Shown here: positions 11,488 through 23,316 of the stretch, in pieces
How positions within the stretch are numbered: position 1 is the first letter of the stretch
How the letters are laid out: each line of letters opens with the position of its first letter
Source: Solen grandis
Taxonomy: Eukaryota; Mollusca; Bivalvia; Adapedonta; Solenidae
Direction: 5' to 3'
NCBI GenBank assembly: GCA_021229015.1
Contig: CM037778.1
Location: forward strand, 81,044,204-81,108,203
DNA length: 64,000 bases
Notes under the pieces: model-generated
Database searches by the model: none
What the model was told of the DNA's origin: nothing
What the model saw: the letters and a program-made list of their open reading frames with translations, nothing else
Program-made: the position numbers and the translations under genes

Positions 11488-13986
11488 GTATAAGGTCAAC
11501 CGTCCCACAGTCAAACCGTCCCCCCCGTCAAATCGTCCCTAAATTGGTCAAACCGTCCCCCATGTGGCATAAATAATGGTCAAGTTGTCCCCCTAAACCG
11601 TCCCCCTTATAAATACATATCTGTGTTTATTTTTTTAATATGTGATTATATTAATGATTTGCATTTAAAGTCCTAAATGTCGGTCATTTAAAAGGATTTG
11701 ACAAAGTGTATAAATTCTCTAACATTAAAGTTAAAATGATAATTTTTATTAAATGATGATGAATAAAAATAATGTTGATGGGTAATGTAATGAAAACCTA
11801 ACTCTCTATATTGCTGTCTCTCTCCTTCACATCGTTGATGTGTTAATATTTAAGTTGAAAATTAAAGAAAGCAACACACAAACACAAAATAATAAATATA
11901 TATTTAATATTTAAAGGCCAATTATGTTTCACAACGAATCAACTAGTTACACACAAATGGTACATAAAGTGCAAACATCTGCAACTGACAACAGACGCTT
12001 CACTGGTCGGTGTCCACAACTGTGCGATGGATCAAATTCATTATTTTATTAAGTCATGGCGCATGTGCATATTAGTTATATAATATCAGAGAAACGGTAA
12101 ATCAGTTATCATACGGTTAAAATATGTACACAATGTATATATTCATACTCGTATATACTTTAAATTACTACATTTTTTGTTATTTTGTTTTCACTTAATA
12201 TACGTCTGAGGCTATTAGATTATACAGATTATACCTATAAATTATCGAGAGTGTGATCATATGGCACGCGACACTATCTCCATAACCTTATACACAGTCC
12301 TTATAAACAGACGTAATCACTTCTCACATAATCACTTCTCATAAAGTGTAATAAACTAATTAATGGAGACTGTATATAGTGAGAAAGAAATGAAAGAACA
12401 GAACAAAAAGTTTATATTTATATTTCTCATATACATTTAGTGAGAATGTATTAATAAAGGAATGCTATATATACTTTAATTAATTTACTAAACATTCATA
12501 AGTATTAAATTTGATTAATTGCTCTTGTTCGAAAAACTTTTGTACAATAAATAGTTAATTTGATCATTACAGAAAGATTTGTTGCTTTCATTAATTCAGT
12601 GAATTTTACGACGCTGGGAACCGAAATGTAAGATTTTCTTAAGTTTTAAAAAAAAAGTGAAGCTTGGTTGAGATTCTCATCTATTGTGAGTTAGTTGTGT
12701 GGTAAGATTAAGTTTAACTATATTGGACAAATTAAAATGAAATGATACTCATCTTCAATATCATTAGTATTGCAAAAGTTACATTTTGTATCTTCTTTAA
12801 GCAGGTCATATTCATCAGAATTAAGAGAGAAAAAATGTATTGCGATCAAATATCATAGTTTAGAATTTCGGAATTGACAAGACATTACATGGGTGTTAAA
12901 CGGAGGTATATACGTAAAATATTATAATGAATAGATAAATGAAAACAACTTACCGGTATTACATGTGCGATGCTTCCATCGCTGGCACGAGTCGCACTGA
13001 AGGGCGTGCTGTCTCGTCCTCACCTCCTTCCGGCACATAACACACAAATGCCCCATTTCAAACTTATCACACAAATTAACATTCACAATTCACAACACAA
13101 TCCAAGGTAATACATCTAAGAATAAGAATCCAATATCAGTCCAGTACCATAAACGATTTAACAAATTGTGGAAATAAAAAAACAAAAACAATTTATATAC
13201 CGTATTCTTGGAGTTTTTAACACATTTAGCAATTTTCTTTTTATATTTAGGAAACCTGATATGTACTGTTTTCTTTGATAAAATAAAACAATGTTAAAAA
13301 GAAACAGTTTTATCGCTCTTACCAGCTTTATTTTATTTTGTCGGCAATATTACCGGTACCGACAATTATATCCTTTAATTAAATTACACATTAAAACAAT
13401 GTAAACAAAGACACTCCCAATCGCCAGTTTGCTTTTCTCTTTCATCATGACAGTTATTGAAAATATATACAAGATCCTTTAATTAGGCTGTGATAAGCAG
13501 TTTTATCACTTTAACTGCTTCTATTTTCATGCCTTTTTTGACTGAACATCTACTAAAAGATTTGCTAATTGGTTAATATGCTTTTCAATTATCAACTCAA
13601 AAGGCATATAATAAACAACAACTACCACAAATTTTTTTTTTTTAAAAAAATTTTATTAAACAAAAACTATTTGAAACGTACTAAATACAAACAAGCGAGA
13701 AGCAAGATTATGAGATATACGTGATTTTAATATTATGCAATTTATTTCAATATTAATTTACCTTCAATAAGCTTTTCTTAATAAATAAACTTAATTTTAA
13801 TAAACATATGAACATAACTCACAATTATATAAGTTTTGAATTTTCTTTTTCAATTGAATAGGGGGACGACTTAACTTTTTTTGGTGGCTTGGGGACGATT
13901 TGACCAAAAGTGGGGGACAGTTTGACCAATTTAGGGACGATTTGACGGGGGGACTATTTGACTGGGGGACGGGTTGACTGTAAACC
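11488..13986 (-). mobile_element. 2.5-kb MULE-like element with long TIRs and 9-bp TSD
   Basis: Long inverted repeats, about 100 bp, lie at the two ends (11488-11600 and 13870-13986) and share GTCAAATCGTCCCTAAATTG. The extreme ends pair as GTATAAGGTCAACC and GTTTACAGTCAACC. A near-exact 9-bp direct repeat GTCAAAAA(C/T) flanks it at 11479-11487 and 13987-13995. One zinc-finger exon survives inside on the minus strand. Long TIRs, a 9-bp TSD and that finger together point to Mutator-like elements. It lies in COMMD7 intron 1. The rest of the interior is AT-rich and noncoding, so it is probably non-autonomous. Confidence 0.8.
12954..13056 (-). CDS. First exon of a MULE-type transposase (zinc-finger part only)
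   Basis: Minus-strand ATG at 13056 opens 34 codons plus one base, ending at a consensus donor (CCG|GTAAGT, exon end 12954). The peptide has a Cys-X2-Cys pair (residues 5 and 8), then RQHALQCDSCQRWKHRTC with Cys21-X2-Cys24-X2-Trp-X-His29-X2-Cys32. This is a compact PHD/ribbon-like finger of the type found at the start of many invertebrate MULE transposases. No downstream exon with a transposase core (DDE) is visible within the element, so this is a relic. Confidence 0.6.
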
Positions 13987-14187
13987 GTCAAAAATATGTT
14001 TCTACATTGGCGTCTCGAGTTCTCAAGATGAGTCTGCCGCGAGTATGGTGGACACAAAGAGGTACAATCTATAAACAATAGTTTATTTTAGGTACTGTGT
14101 TCTTCCTAACAGTACATATTGGTGCAAAATTTAAGATGATCCAAGTGAGAACAAGAAACATGATCACACTCTCAGTGTCCATTTTAT

Positions 14188-14240
14188 TACAGGGTGCCCA
14201 CTGGCAATACAATTGCTGTTTTTCCTTCCAGCTTCTGAAT
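14188..14240. repeat. Left end of a CAGGGTGCCCACTG element
   Basis: CAGGGTGCCCACTG followed by TACAATTGCTGTTTTTCC-type sequence matches, in reverse complement, the right end of the small element at 17892-18041. The other end of this copy was not found, so it is a fragment or its far end has decayed. Confidence 0.35.
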
Positions 14241-14841
14241 CTGAATTTAATTCATTGTAGATCCCAATACTGGGTTTTACACAACGGAAAGAGAACGCCA
14301 CACTATACATAGTTCTCACATCAGCGAATTTCCCTACTCTTGGCAACCATCTTTAAACTTAAATTCAAGGGATTTTTATATGAATATGAATTACATAGAA
14401 GCAGAATTTTCATTTTCTTATTTTGTTATTTCTGCTCCAAAAATCAAAATGTATACACCATAAGAAAAGATTGAAATTCATATTTTTAGGATGAAATATT
14501 TTTAATATGTATGGATGCACGAAAAAAATAAATGCACTGTAAAGAAAAAAAGTATGGGTTCATCCTTAAACAAAATAAATATTGTAATTTTTTTAATTTT
14601 TTTTATTACCTATGAATTCATCAAAAAATCATGTTCATATTTAAAATGATTAATTAAAGCTGATCAATTTGACATAATTTTTAATAACATAGACTGGAAA
14701 ATGAAAGTACCATAATTATTTAAAAACAGCAAGTATTCTCAAGTTTCGGCCTGCATAAACTTATACCTTTAAAGATGGCTGCCAAAAAAAGTCTTATCAG
14801 TGCCAATGACATCATGTGGGAACTATGTATTGGCTGTGGCT

Positions 14842-15190
14842 CTATAAGTCATTTTTGAAGGCCTCAACTGAGCCAGCTTGCACTATATTATCAGAGAGAT
14901 GATTCCAGTGTAACACAGTGTCCACAAAGAATGAATTTTCATATTGTTTAGAGTTTGATGATGGTATTTCCAGACCCTAGCTTTGAATGTTTGCAAAAAT
15001 GTTTTTCTAATATATTTGATGTTTCGCAGCCATTAATTTTTTTTGTTTTTATTGTTCTTTTAGGTCTGGTAAACATAAAATCTGATTTTGGCAGTGCTGG
15101 AACTAACCCCTCAACCACCTTGTACATTAATATTAATCTGAGGCTTAGTCCTCTGTCTTGTAATGTTTCTAATTCAAGTTCTTGTTTCAT
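14842..15190 (-). pseudogene. 3' end of a non-LTR retrotransposon (LINE) RT ORF
   Basis: Minus-strand reading gives LQDRGLSLRLILMYKVVEGL in one frame. After a frameshift near 14960 it gives YENSFFVDTVLHWNHLSD and VQAGSVEAFKNDL then a stop (14842-14844). The pattern of R..RL.LMYK...GLV, then R...S.FF..T...WN.L, then SVE.FK..L is the usual C-terminus of endonuclease/reverse-transcriptase LINE proteins (CR1/Jockey/RTE-like). The catalytic RT domain is absent and the 5' side is cut where an H1 element begins. A dead, 5'-truncated copy. Confidence 0.75.
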
Positions 15191-15197
15191 TTTTCAA

Positions 15198-16259
15198 AGC
15201 TCACCTGAGCACGAAGTGCGCAAGGTGAGCGTTTGTGATCACCCTGCATCTGTCGTCAACAATTTACTTTAAACGACATCTTCTCTGAAACCGCTGGGCA
15301 GAATTTGATTAAATTTGGGAGGGATGTTCCTTCGGTGAACCTTCACAAAAGTTGCTGAAATTAACTTGATCCATGTGGAACTCTGGTTGCCATGGCAACG
15401 GAAAGAAATAAATTATGAAAAATTTAAAAATCATCTTCAAAACTATTGGTCAGATTTCAAAATAATTTGGTACAGATGTTCCTTGGGTAACTCTCTACCA
15501 AAATTGCTAAAATTATTCTGATCAGGAATAAAATATGGCCGCAAGGGGTGGGGCTAATTTGCCTTATATGAATATAGTGAAATCTTTAAACGACATCTCC
15601 TCTGAAACCGCTGGACAGAATTGGATTAAATTTGGCAGGAATGATCCTTGGGTGAAGCTTCACAAAAGTTGCTAAAATTATTTTGATCTGTAAAAAAAAT
15701 ATGGCTGCCAGGGGCGGGGCAAATTTGCCTTATATGAGTATAGTGAAATCCTAAAACAACATCTCCTTTGTAATCACTGGACAGAATTTGATTAAATTTG
15801 ACAGAGATGATCCTTGGGTAAAGCTTCACAAAAAGTGCTTAAGTTATTCAGATCCGTAAAAAAAAAACATGGCTGCCAGGGGCAGGGCTAATTTACCTTA
15901 TATGAATATAGTAAAATCTTAAAACGACATCTCCTCTGAAATCACTGGACAGAATTTGATTAAATTTAGCAGGGATTATCATTGGGTGAAGCATCACAAA
16001 AGTTGCTAAAATTATTTAGATCCGTAAGAAACATGGCCACCAGGAGCGAGGCTAATTATTTGCCTTATATGTATATTTTGAAAACTTAAAATGACCTCTC
16101 CTCTGAAACTGCTGAACAGAATTTGATAAAACTTTGCAGGGATCATCTCCTTCAAAACTACTGGCCAGATTTCAAAATGTTTAATTACAGATGGATGTTC
16201 CTTGAGTAACCCTAGGCTTTACTCAGGTGAGCGATCCTGGGCCATCAAAGCCCTCTTGT
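15198..16259 (+). mobile_element. HINE-like element, family H1, long internal units
   Basis: Tip AGCTCACCTGAGCAC plus its palindrome partner GTGCGCAAGGTGAGC, then CATCTGTCGTCAACAATTTA. The array units carry ACGACATCTCCTCTGAAACC, GGACAGAATTTGATTAAA and ATGGCTGCCAGGGGC. It ends TCAGGTGAGCGATCCTGGGC, CATCAAAGCCC and TCTTG|TTT. It has cut the LINE relic to its left. Confidence 0.8.
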
Positions 16260-17034
16260 TTGGGTAAAAATCCGCAAAAGGTGGTAAATGGGCATGCTGT
16301 ATTATAATTATCAAATATGAATTTTGCTATCAGATTAATGGCAGTGTCTATCGGCATGACGGTCATGTGGATAAGAAACCATACATGTATCGGCACGGCT
16401 GTCGTGTAGATAATATTCCAAGCCATAAGGTTGTTTTTCGGCATGACATAAACATAAAAATAGCACAACCAGAGGCAAAAAATATCTTAACCTTGCTTTT
16501 TCTCCTTTTTTCATTCTTTATTTCATATGTTTCTTATGTTTCTGTGTTAAAAAATCAGTTATTGGAGTACTGACCATATTATTTTCCTTTTGAATTAATA
16601 AGTTTGCTCAGTTCTGCCAGTGGTGATGTTTAATGACCAGGGCATCTTCAAAATATTTGTTCATCTGAAAGTAGTACAAACTATAAAACTTTCCCTAAAG
16701 CTGCATTATATATGACAGTATAATTATGTATCTTGAATAATGCATAAAATGATCATATAAACAAAATAAAGAAAATAACAAAGAGTAACATGATGACAAC
16801 TGAACATTTCAATCATATCTCAACATCAAATGCAACAAACTGCCTATATATATGAAGTAGGAAACTGTTTTTTCTTTGTTTGGTTTTTGTTTGTTAATGT
16901 TATTGTTTTGTTGCTTTTTTAATCAAGATTCACATGACAACACATTCATAGTCACTGCTTATTACACTTCCTTTAACATTTCCAAAACTTTTTCTCAATT
17001 CATTTCCTAATGAAATGTATTTTTACGTAACTAA
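16260..17034. other. COMMD7 intron 1, nothing firm
   Basis: AT-rich intron sequence. A local imperfect duplication at 16350-16420 (ATCGGCATGACGGTCATGTG and ATCGGCACGGCTGTCGTGTA) is the only notable structure. No supported exon. Confidence 0.4.
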
Positions 17035-17272
17035 CCATTTCTTGAAGTTATGGACAGATGATCAGTTTGAGGTGGATTGGTCCACAGCTGGATCCTCCAC
17101 CAAGGTCAGCACCCGCAAGTTCCACCTGTACTACTGGGATATCAGTCGAAGTTGGGGATTCCCCCTGGCATATACCGCCTGTACCTGGTGTGTCACCGCC
17201 AGCATGAGATAGTTTACACACACCCTTCAGCTTCGTCTGTTTCTTCCCAATTCGATAAATGTGTTTAATGAT
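17035..17272 (+). other. GC-rich ORF-like patch, possible decayed RPL15 retrocopy
   Basis: A markedly GC-richer patch in an AT-rich intron. One frame (17077-17268) reads ILHQGQHPQVPPVLLGYQSK then LGIPPGIYRLYLVCHR, which loosely resembles the LHRAPRP...LGYKAKQG..IYRIRVRR stretch of ribosomal protein L15. The similarity is short and gapped and could be chance. No splice sites make it a convincing exon of either neighbouring gene. Treat it as unidentified unless a search confirms it. Confidence 0.2.
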
Positions 17273-17699
17273 GTTCACATGTTGGTAAATTTTGAAACAG
17301 TCAAAAAAGTTTTAAAGATATCTTATGAGGAATAAAATTCATTATCATCACCGATGAAGAATAAAATAACTCAAGGTGTATAAAGATTGATCATGTGACC
17401 TTTGGAATGTCACTTTATTTCCATGAATAAATACACTTTTTTTGACAGCTTGCACTCTGTTGAAAGTTTGGTTTCTCCACCATGTAGTGAATATTGGGAA
17501 AATTGGTAATTGGTTTTAAATGAAAAAACGACTGTAATGATTTACATTTTTTCCAAAACGCAAGCTGCCCTTCCCAGGGGAAGCTACTCTACACTGCCAC
17601 GTTAGATTAAGTATATCTTTGCGTGTGTTTCCAGTGACTCATATCAAGAGGAATATAACAGTTTACCTACAAAATACACCTACAACATACTAGTAGATT

Positions 17700-18091
17700 T
17701 TTTATGGAATATATATAAGGAAAACAAAAAAATCTTTACTTCTGAAACCATTGGTTGGATCATGAAGAGTTTTTGTTGCCATGGCAACCAGAATGCATAA
17801 CTATAAAATGCCTTTTGTTAGAAACATACAGACCTACAGCTTTGATATTTGGTATATAGTATCCTCTCATGGTTCCAGCCTTTCTACAACACAGCATGCC
17901 CATTCACCCCTATAGAGGGTTTTTTTCCCCCAAAATTTGCCATGTATCCCCAAAATCGTAGGGACTCTCTATATGAAGGGGTACAAAGTTAAAGGAAAAC
18001 AGCAATTGTACCCCAAGTTTCAAAATTCAGTGGGCACCCTGCAACAAACCAAATTCAGGTGAGCATTTTAAGGCCATCTTGGCCCTCTTGT
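17700..18091 (+). mobile_element. Truncated HINE-like 3' end (H1-type termini)
   Basis: It ends ATTCAGGTGAGCATTTTAAG, GCCATCTTGGCC and CTCTTG, the H1 inverted tip plus hairpin, but lacks the 5' tip. The body (GCTTTGATATTTGGTATATAG ... TTTCTACAAC / AACAAACCAAATTCAGG) also occurs at 58815-58974. A 150-bp element is inserted within it. Confidence 0.6.
17892..18041. mobile_element. 150-bp MITE with 5-bp TSD
   Basis: Terminal inverted repeats CAGCATGCCCATTC and CAGGGTGCCCACTG (as read from the right end) with the direct repeat CAACA on both sides (17887-17891 and 18042-18046). The related copy near 58930 has the empty site (CTACAACAAACC), which fixes both the boundary and the duplication. No coding capacity. 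Confidence 0.7.
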
Positions 18092-18630
18092 AATTTCGAT
18101 AGGATAATAGGAAGTTTTGCAATTTGTATGAAAGGGAGATGAATTTAGCTTTTGGGAGAGAGTAGAGAGGAGACAGAAGTGTTTGAGATAGGAGTTGTTA
18201 GGGGCAGGAGTGGGTTGAGAAAAGAGAATTAAAGGAAGTGCTATGTAACTTGTTAACATCAAACACTGAATTCAAGTTGCTCAACCAAGACTTCTAAGTC
18301 TGCTACTTTACTGAATTCAGGTTTCAAGTTACTATATAATACTATTAACTCTCACTCTGTTAGGACTTTATTACCTATAAATTTGGAATTGTTTGCTCTT
18401 CATACTTTATGTGAATAAATGTGTATAGAAGAAGCTGAGTTAGTCGACTGTGAAAATCTTTTTGGAAGACATTGCCATGATTTGACTTAGACTGGGTCAG
18501 GGCTTTACCACTCAATTTACCAACCAACTGAACCATCGACCCACTTGGAAGCCCAACATATTGGTGACAAATATACATGTTTATTGTTTTAAGTTATATA
18601 AAATGATCTTTTCTTTTCTCTTTTTTACAG
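18092..18630. other. COMMD7 intron 1, 3' part
   Basis: Mostly unremarkable intron. A segment at 18470-18560 read on the minus strand (GTCGATGGTTCAGTTGGTTG) is weakly SINE-like. A long pyrimidine tract (18606-18627) and CAG form the acceptor of the next exon. Confidence 0.4.
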
Positions 18631-18684
18631 CCATTCAGTCAGCTTGTTCAATATGTATTTGAGTTCCTTATCGAACCTAACAAG
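18631..18684 (+). CDS. COMMD7: COMMD7 exon 2
   Basis: A 54-nt exon between TTTTTTACAG and AAG|GTAATT, 18 codons in phase 0: PFSQLVQYVFEFLIEPNK. It corresponds to the helical HN region of COMM-domain proteins. The pattern FS.L...(V/L)F.FL.EP matches vertebrate COMMD7 (QFSALTEVLFHFLTEPKE, from memory). The splice sites are strong and the frame continues into exon 3 without adjustment. Confidence 0.85.
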
Positions 18685-18932
18685 GTAATTATTATCATTT
18701 ATATGTTTATGTTTTTTTTGTTAGATGACACATAGAGCTTGTGATGAACTATAATGGTTATAGGATGTTTGTTTACAATTTACCATCATCATTTCATGAA
18801 CACTTGTGACCAAACTTACAGACAATATTTATGGCAATTAAGTTGATTTTTAGCCAATGTCGAGCCATTAAATTAAAAGTTGAGGCGCTTTATTATTATT
18901 ATTTTTGTTAAAATGGCAAATTTGTTTATTTT

Positions 18933-19361
18933 TAGCTTACCTGAGCACATATTGCTCAAGTGAGCTTTTAGGACTTGACTATCTGAGTTTACCGTCACTT
19001 CGACAGTATTTCAGTCATATAGCGACGTCCAGCTAATTACAGGTGGAGGAAGACCCCGAAGCATGGAGGCATCTGGGTAGAACCACTGACCTACCACAAG
19101 CCAGCTGGAAGGCTTCCTCACATGAAAATCTGAATGACCCTGCCGTTTTTCGAACCTACCCGGTGAGGGGCTGAGTGAGTGTTAAAGTCAGCGACTTGAG
19201 CTTTTAGGATCAGTGGCTGTCTGTCCATTGTTCGCAATTGTTTCACGGTAAACAAAAGATGTGCATTTTACAAGAACTTTGACTTCACTAAATGGTCCTA
19301 TATTTGAATTATATCTCTCTATTATTTTATTAGCATCATTGCGTCTTTGAAATATATTTTT
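18933..19361 (+). mobile_element. H1 HINE 5' part with SINE insertion
   Basis: Tip TAGCTTACCTGAGCACATAT and partner TGCTCAAGTGAGC, then a SINE insertion, then resumption at TTAGGATCAGTGGCTGTCTG. The 3' end was not identified, and another H1 element begins at 19362. Confidence 0.6.
18974..19196 (-). mobile_element. SINE family A, minus strand, with 13-bp TSD
   Basis: Reverse complement of the SINE seen at 29433 and 33373, including AAGCCTTCCAGCTGGCTTG and GTAATTAGCTGGACGTC. It is flanked by exact 13-bp repeats TGAGCTTTTAGGA (18961-18973 and 19197-19209), so it inserted inside an H1 element. The tRNA-like head is partly degraded. Confidence 0.8.
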
Positions 19362-20245
19362 TAGCTCACCTGAGCAAAACATGCACAAGGTGAGCTTGTG
19401 TGATCACCATGTGTCCGTCGTCAACAATTTACTTTAAACGATATCTCTTCTGAAACCACTGGATGAAATTTCATTAAAATTGGCAGGGATGATCCTTGAG
19501 GTGAACCTTTACATAAGTTGCTAAAATAAACATGATCCATGTAGAACTCTGGTTGCCATGGCAATGGAAAGAAAAAAAATATAAAAAATTAAAAATCATC
19601 TCCTTCAAAACTACTGGCCAGATTTCAAATGTTTTTGTACAAATGTTCCTTGGGTTACCCTCTACCAAGTTTACTAAGGTTATTCTGATCTGAAAAAAAA
19701 ACATGGCCACCAGGGTGGGGCTAATTTTCTATAAATGTATATAGTGAAATCTTTAAACGACATCTCTGAATCCGCTGCACAATATTTGATTAAAATTGGC
19801 AGGGATTATCCTTTGGTGAACCTTCACAAAAGATGTGAAATGAAACTTTATCTTAGTAGAACTGTGGTTGCTATGGCAACGGAAAGAAAAAAATATGAAA
19901 ACTTTAAAAATCATCTCCTTCATAACTACTGGCAAGATTTCAAAATGTTTTGGTACAGAGGTTCCTTGGGTAACCCTCTACCAAGATTGCTAAAATTATT
20001 CCAATCTGTAAAAAAATACATGGTCGCTATATGGGCGGGGCTAATTTGCCTTAAATGTATATAGTGAAATCTTTAAACGACTCCCTCTGAAATGGATGGT
20101 ATACATATATATATATCTTGTTTATTATTAAAATTACACAAAATGAGAGTATTTCTTATTATTTTCATTGCCAATCTACTTCTACCTGTACCTGTTACTG
20201 ATTGTTTTGCAGCAATCATACTCTAGGGCCTCTATGGCCCTCTTG
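19362..20245 (+). mobile_element. HINE-like element, family H1, about 320-bp units
   Basis: Tip TAGCTCACCTGAGCAAAACA with partner TGCACAAGGTGAGC, GTCCGTCGTCAACAATTTAC, then about two units holding CATCTC(T)TCTGAAACC, GGTTGCCATGGCAA and CATCTCCTTCAAAACTACTG. The right end keeps the AGGGCCTCTATGGCCCTCTTG hairpin, but the internal inverted tip is lost. Confidence 0.7.
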
Positions 20246-20745
20246 TTTAATTAATATATTAGCAAGTTTATTATGAAAAAAATATATATTTGAAAATGCA
20301 TGTCCATGTAAAGGCTGTATCCCTTATGGTGAAACTTTTTATTCCAACACCTTGTTCTCCTTTTAGTTTTCATAGTGTAAAGCTCAAAATATGTATTGTA
20401 AGCAGTTTTAGTATTTGGAACAGAAGTGAATTTAGCATAATGTTCAGCAAGGATATTGCAAGTTAAATGCTTTTTACTTATCAAAAGAAAAGTTGTGATT
20501 ATTCTCTTATAGTTATTATTGAATAGCAGCATGTGCTTATGATATTTAAATAAATAAATATGTTCAGCAAGAATATTACAACTTAAATGCCTTTTACTTG
20601 TCAAAAGAAATGTTATGATTAGTCTCTTATAGCATATTATTGGCTATTTATTTGCTGCAGTATACCTATTTTCCTACTTAACACCAAAAAGCCCTATTGT
20701 TCCCCTAACAATAGAGTTAGGAATATTTCTGTATAAATGTAGGTG
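20246..20745. other. COMMD7 intron 2 segment with a local duplication
   Basis: AT-rich intron. A direct duplication occurs at about 20440-20520 and 20561-20635 (TGTTCAGCAA(G)AATATTACAA, CTTAAATGCCTTTTACTTGT), about 120 bp apart. No gene seen. Confidence 0.45.
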
Positions 20746-21660
20746 ATTATGTCTCCCCCTCTATATTTGTCCATCTAGTGTCTGTCACACTTTTTGTCCA
20801 AATCATAACTCAGAAAGTATAAAAGCTATTAACTTGAAACTTAATAGGTGGAGAGATCTCAAGGAGGAGAAGTGTCTTGCACAAGAACCATAACTCTGCC
20901 CATCTATTTTCTCACAAAGTATCAAAGCTATAAACTTTAAACTTCACAGGTGGATAGATCTCATGGAGAAGTGTCATGAACAAGAACTGTAACTCTGCAC
21001 ATCAATTTATTAGAGTTAATGTCCTTTGTTAAATTTCAGACTTATTTTTGTCTAGATCATAACTCAAAAAGTATCAAAGCTAGTAACTTAAAACTCTACA
21101 GGTGGATAGACCTCATGATGGAAAGGTTTCATGCACAAGAACAGTAACTCTATAATCATATTTTTTTTCTTTTTGTTAAATTCCATACTTATTTTGTCAA
21201 GAGCATTTCTAACACACTTTGAGACATATAACCTTGAAAATTTAAAGATAAATAGATTACATGGAGGAGAAGTGCAGTGCACAAGAACCATATCTGCACA
21301 TAATATTTTTTGAGTAATTGCCCTTTGTTCAATTTAGTACTTTTTTTTAAAGCATTACTCATGCACTATGAGACCTAACCTTGAAACTTCATAGTTGAAT
21401 ATACCTCAAAAAGGAGAATTGCAGAACACAAGAACCTTAATTTTGCAAATCATATTTTTGGAGTTATTTGCCAGTTGTTTAATTTCATATTCAATTAAGT
21501 TTTGTCTGGAGCTTAACTCATGCACTTTGAGACATATAACCTTGAAGCTTCATAGGTGGTTAGACGTTATGGACAAGAATTGCAGTACGCAAGTTCATAA
21601 TCCATTCCCAAGGTTTCTTGTTGGAGGTTTTCCGCTTTTATACAATTTTGTGTCCTCAGT
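20746..21660. repeat. About 150-bp tandem array
   Basis: About six direct units near 20845, 20948, 21100, 21245, 21395 and 21554. Each has a CATAACTCAAAAAGTATCAA or GACATATAACCTTGAAA-type segment and AGGTGGATAGATCTCATGG. A related piece lies at 32040-32420. It is probably the interior of a HINE-type element whose ends I cannot place. It abuts the H3 element at 21666. Confidence 0.6.
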
Positions 21661-21665
21661 ATTTT

Positions 21666-22975
21666 TAGCTCGACTATTCGAAGAATATGAGAGCTATTGT
21701 AGTCACCCTGGCGTCGGCGTCGGCATTGGCGTTGCAGCTTTTGGTTAAAGTTTTGCGTGCAAGTTACTATCAACCTTATATCTCAATAACCATTTATGGT
21801 ATTGACTTGAAAGTTTATAAATATGTTCAGGGGCATCAGACAACCAAGGTAGATAACTCTTGACTGAATTTAATATGAATTATGGCCCCTTTTTAACTTA
21901 GAAATTTTGGTTAAAGTTTTGCATGCAATAGAAAATTTGGTTAAAGTTTTGCATGCAAGCTACTATCTAGTTTGTATCTCAATAACCATTCATGGTTTTG
22001 ACTTGAAAGTTTATGAATATGTTTAGGGGCATCATACAACCAAGCTAGATAACTCTTGATGGAATATATTACAAATTATGGCCCCTTTTTAACTTAGAAA
22101 TTTTGGTTAAAGTTTTGCATGCAAGATACTCTCATGCTTATATCTCAGTATCAAGCATGCGATTGATTTGAAACATCTTTAATAAGTTTAGGGGTATCAT
22201 ACTTTCATGGTAGATAACTCTTGATAGAATATGTTACAAATTATGGTCCCTTTTTAACTTAGAAATTTTGGTTAAAGTTTTGCATGCAAGGTACTTTCAT
22301 GCTATATCTCAGATCCAGGCATGGATTGATTTGAAACATCTTTAATACATTTAGGGGTATCATACTTTCATGTTAGGTAACTCTTGATGGAATATATTAC
22401 AAGTTATGGCCCCTTTTTTAACTTAGAAATTTTGGTTAAAGTTTTGCATGCAAGTTACTTTCATGCTTATATCTCAGAGTCCAGGCATGGAATTGATTTG
22501 AAACATCTTTAATATGTTTAGGGGTATCATACTATAAAGGAAGATAACACTTGATGGAATAAATTAAAAATTATGACCCCCTTTTAACTTAGAATTTTGG
22601 TTAAATTTTTGCATTCAAGCTACTATCCAGTTTATATCTTAGAAATTGCTTGTGGAATTGACTAGAAAACTAAGGAATGTCTTCAAGGGCATCAGAAAAC
22701 AGGAGGATAACTTTTGGACTGATGCAAATTATGGCCCTTTTCTAACTTGGATTTTTGGTTTAAGTTTTGCATGCTGTGTTATTGTGCTTATGTCTCATTA
22801 ACTAGGCATGGGATTGATTTTAGACACCATAAATATATTAAGGGGTATCAGACTATCAAGGTATATCATTTTTGACTATTATTATGTACAGGGAATGTGA
22901 AGGGCAAATAGATTTTATTTGATTTACCAACAAGCATTTTGAATAGTCGAGCGTGCTGTCCTCTGACAGCTCTTG
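21666..22975 (+). mobile_element. HINE-like element, family H3 (TAGCTCGACTATTCG termini)
   Basis: 5' tip TAGCTCGACTATTCGAAGAA, containing a short palindrome, then a GGCGTCGGCGTCGGC stretch. There are about seven units of about 170 bp holding GGTTAAAGTTTTGCATGCAA and TTAGGGGTATCATACT. Near the end is the inverted tip AATAGTCGAGC, then the hairpin GCTGTCCTCTGACAGC and TCTTG|TT. Same plan as H1 but a different sequence throughout. Confidence 0.8.
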
Positions 22976-23214
22976 TTGGAGTTAGTACCCCTTTTTACAA
23001 TTTTTGACCACAAGATAACTCTGTGCAGAGCTTTATCAATATTATAAGTCAGCCCTTTAACTATTTGAATATGTCACTGTGTGCCTTTTGTGTGTGTGAG
23101 GGGAAGGGGGTGGTGGGAGACGAAAGTTTTCTACAAAAACAAATCTCTAGTTATAGGGTGAGAAACTGAGACCACACCTTTGAAATATCAAATCTATAAA
23201 AAGTTAGTTATTCT

Positions 23215-23316
23215 TAGCTCATCTGATCATGTTGAAGGTAAGCTTATGTGATCACTTAGTAAAATTGTCCATGGTGTTATACAGGGGGAGCAAATATGGT
23301 CATCTTGGCCTTCTTG
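23215..23316 (+). mobile_element. Minimal H1 HINE, ends only (about 100 bp)
   Basis: TAGCTCATCTGATCATGTTG, AAGGTAAGCTTATGTGATCAC, then TGGTCATCTTGGCCTTCTTG|TTT. Both ends are recognisable but almost no interior remains, an internal-deletion derivative. Confidence 0.55.

Noticed and set aside
14955..15272. Plus-strand ORF of 105 codons
   Set aside because: Antisense of the LINE remnant running into an H1 tip. The minus-strand reading carries the known RT C-terminal pattern.
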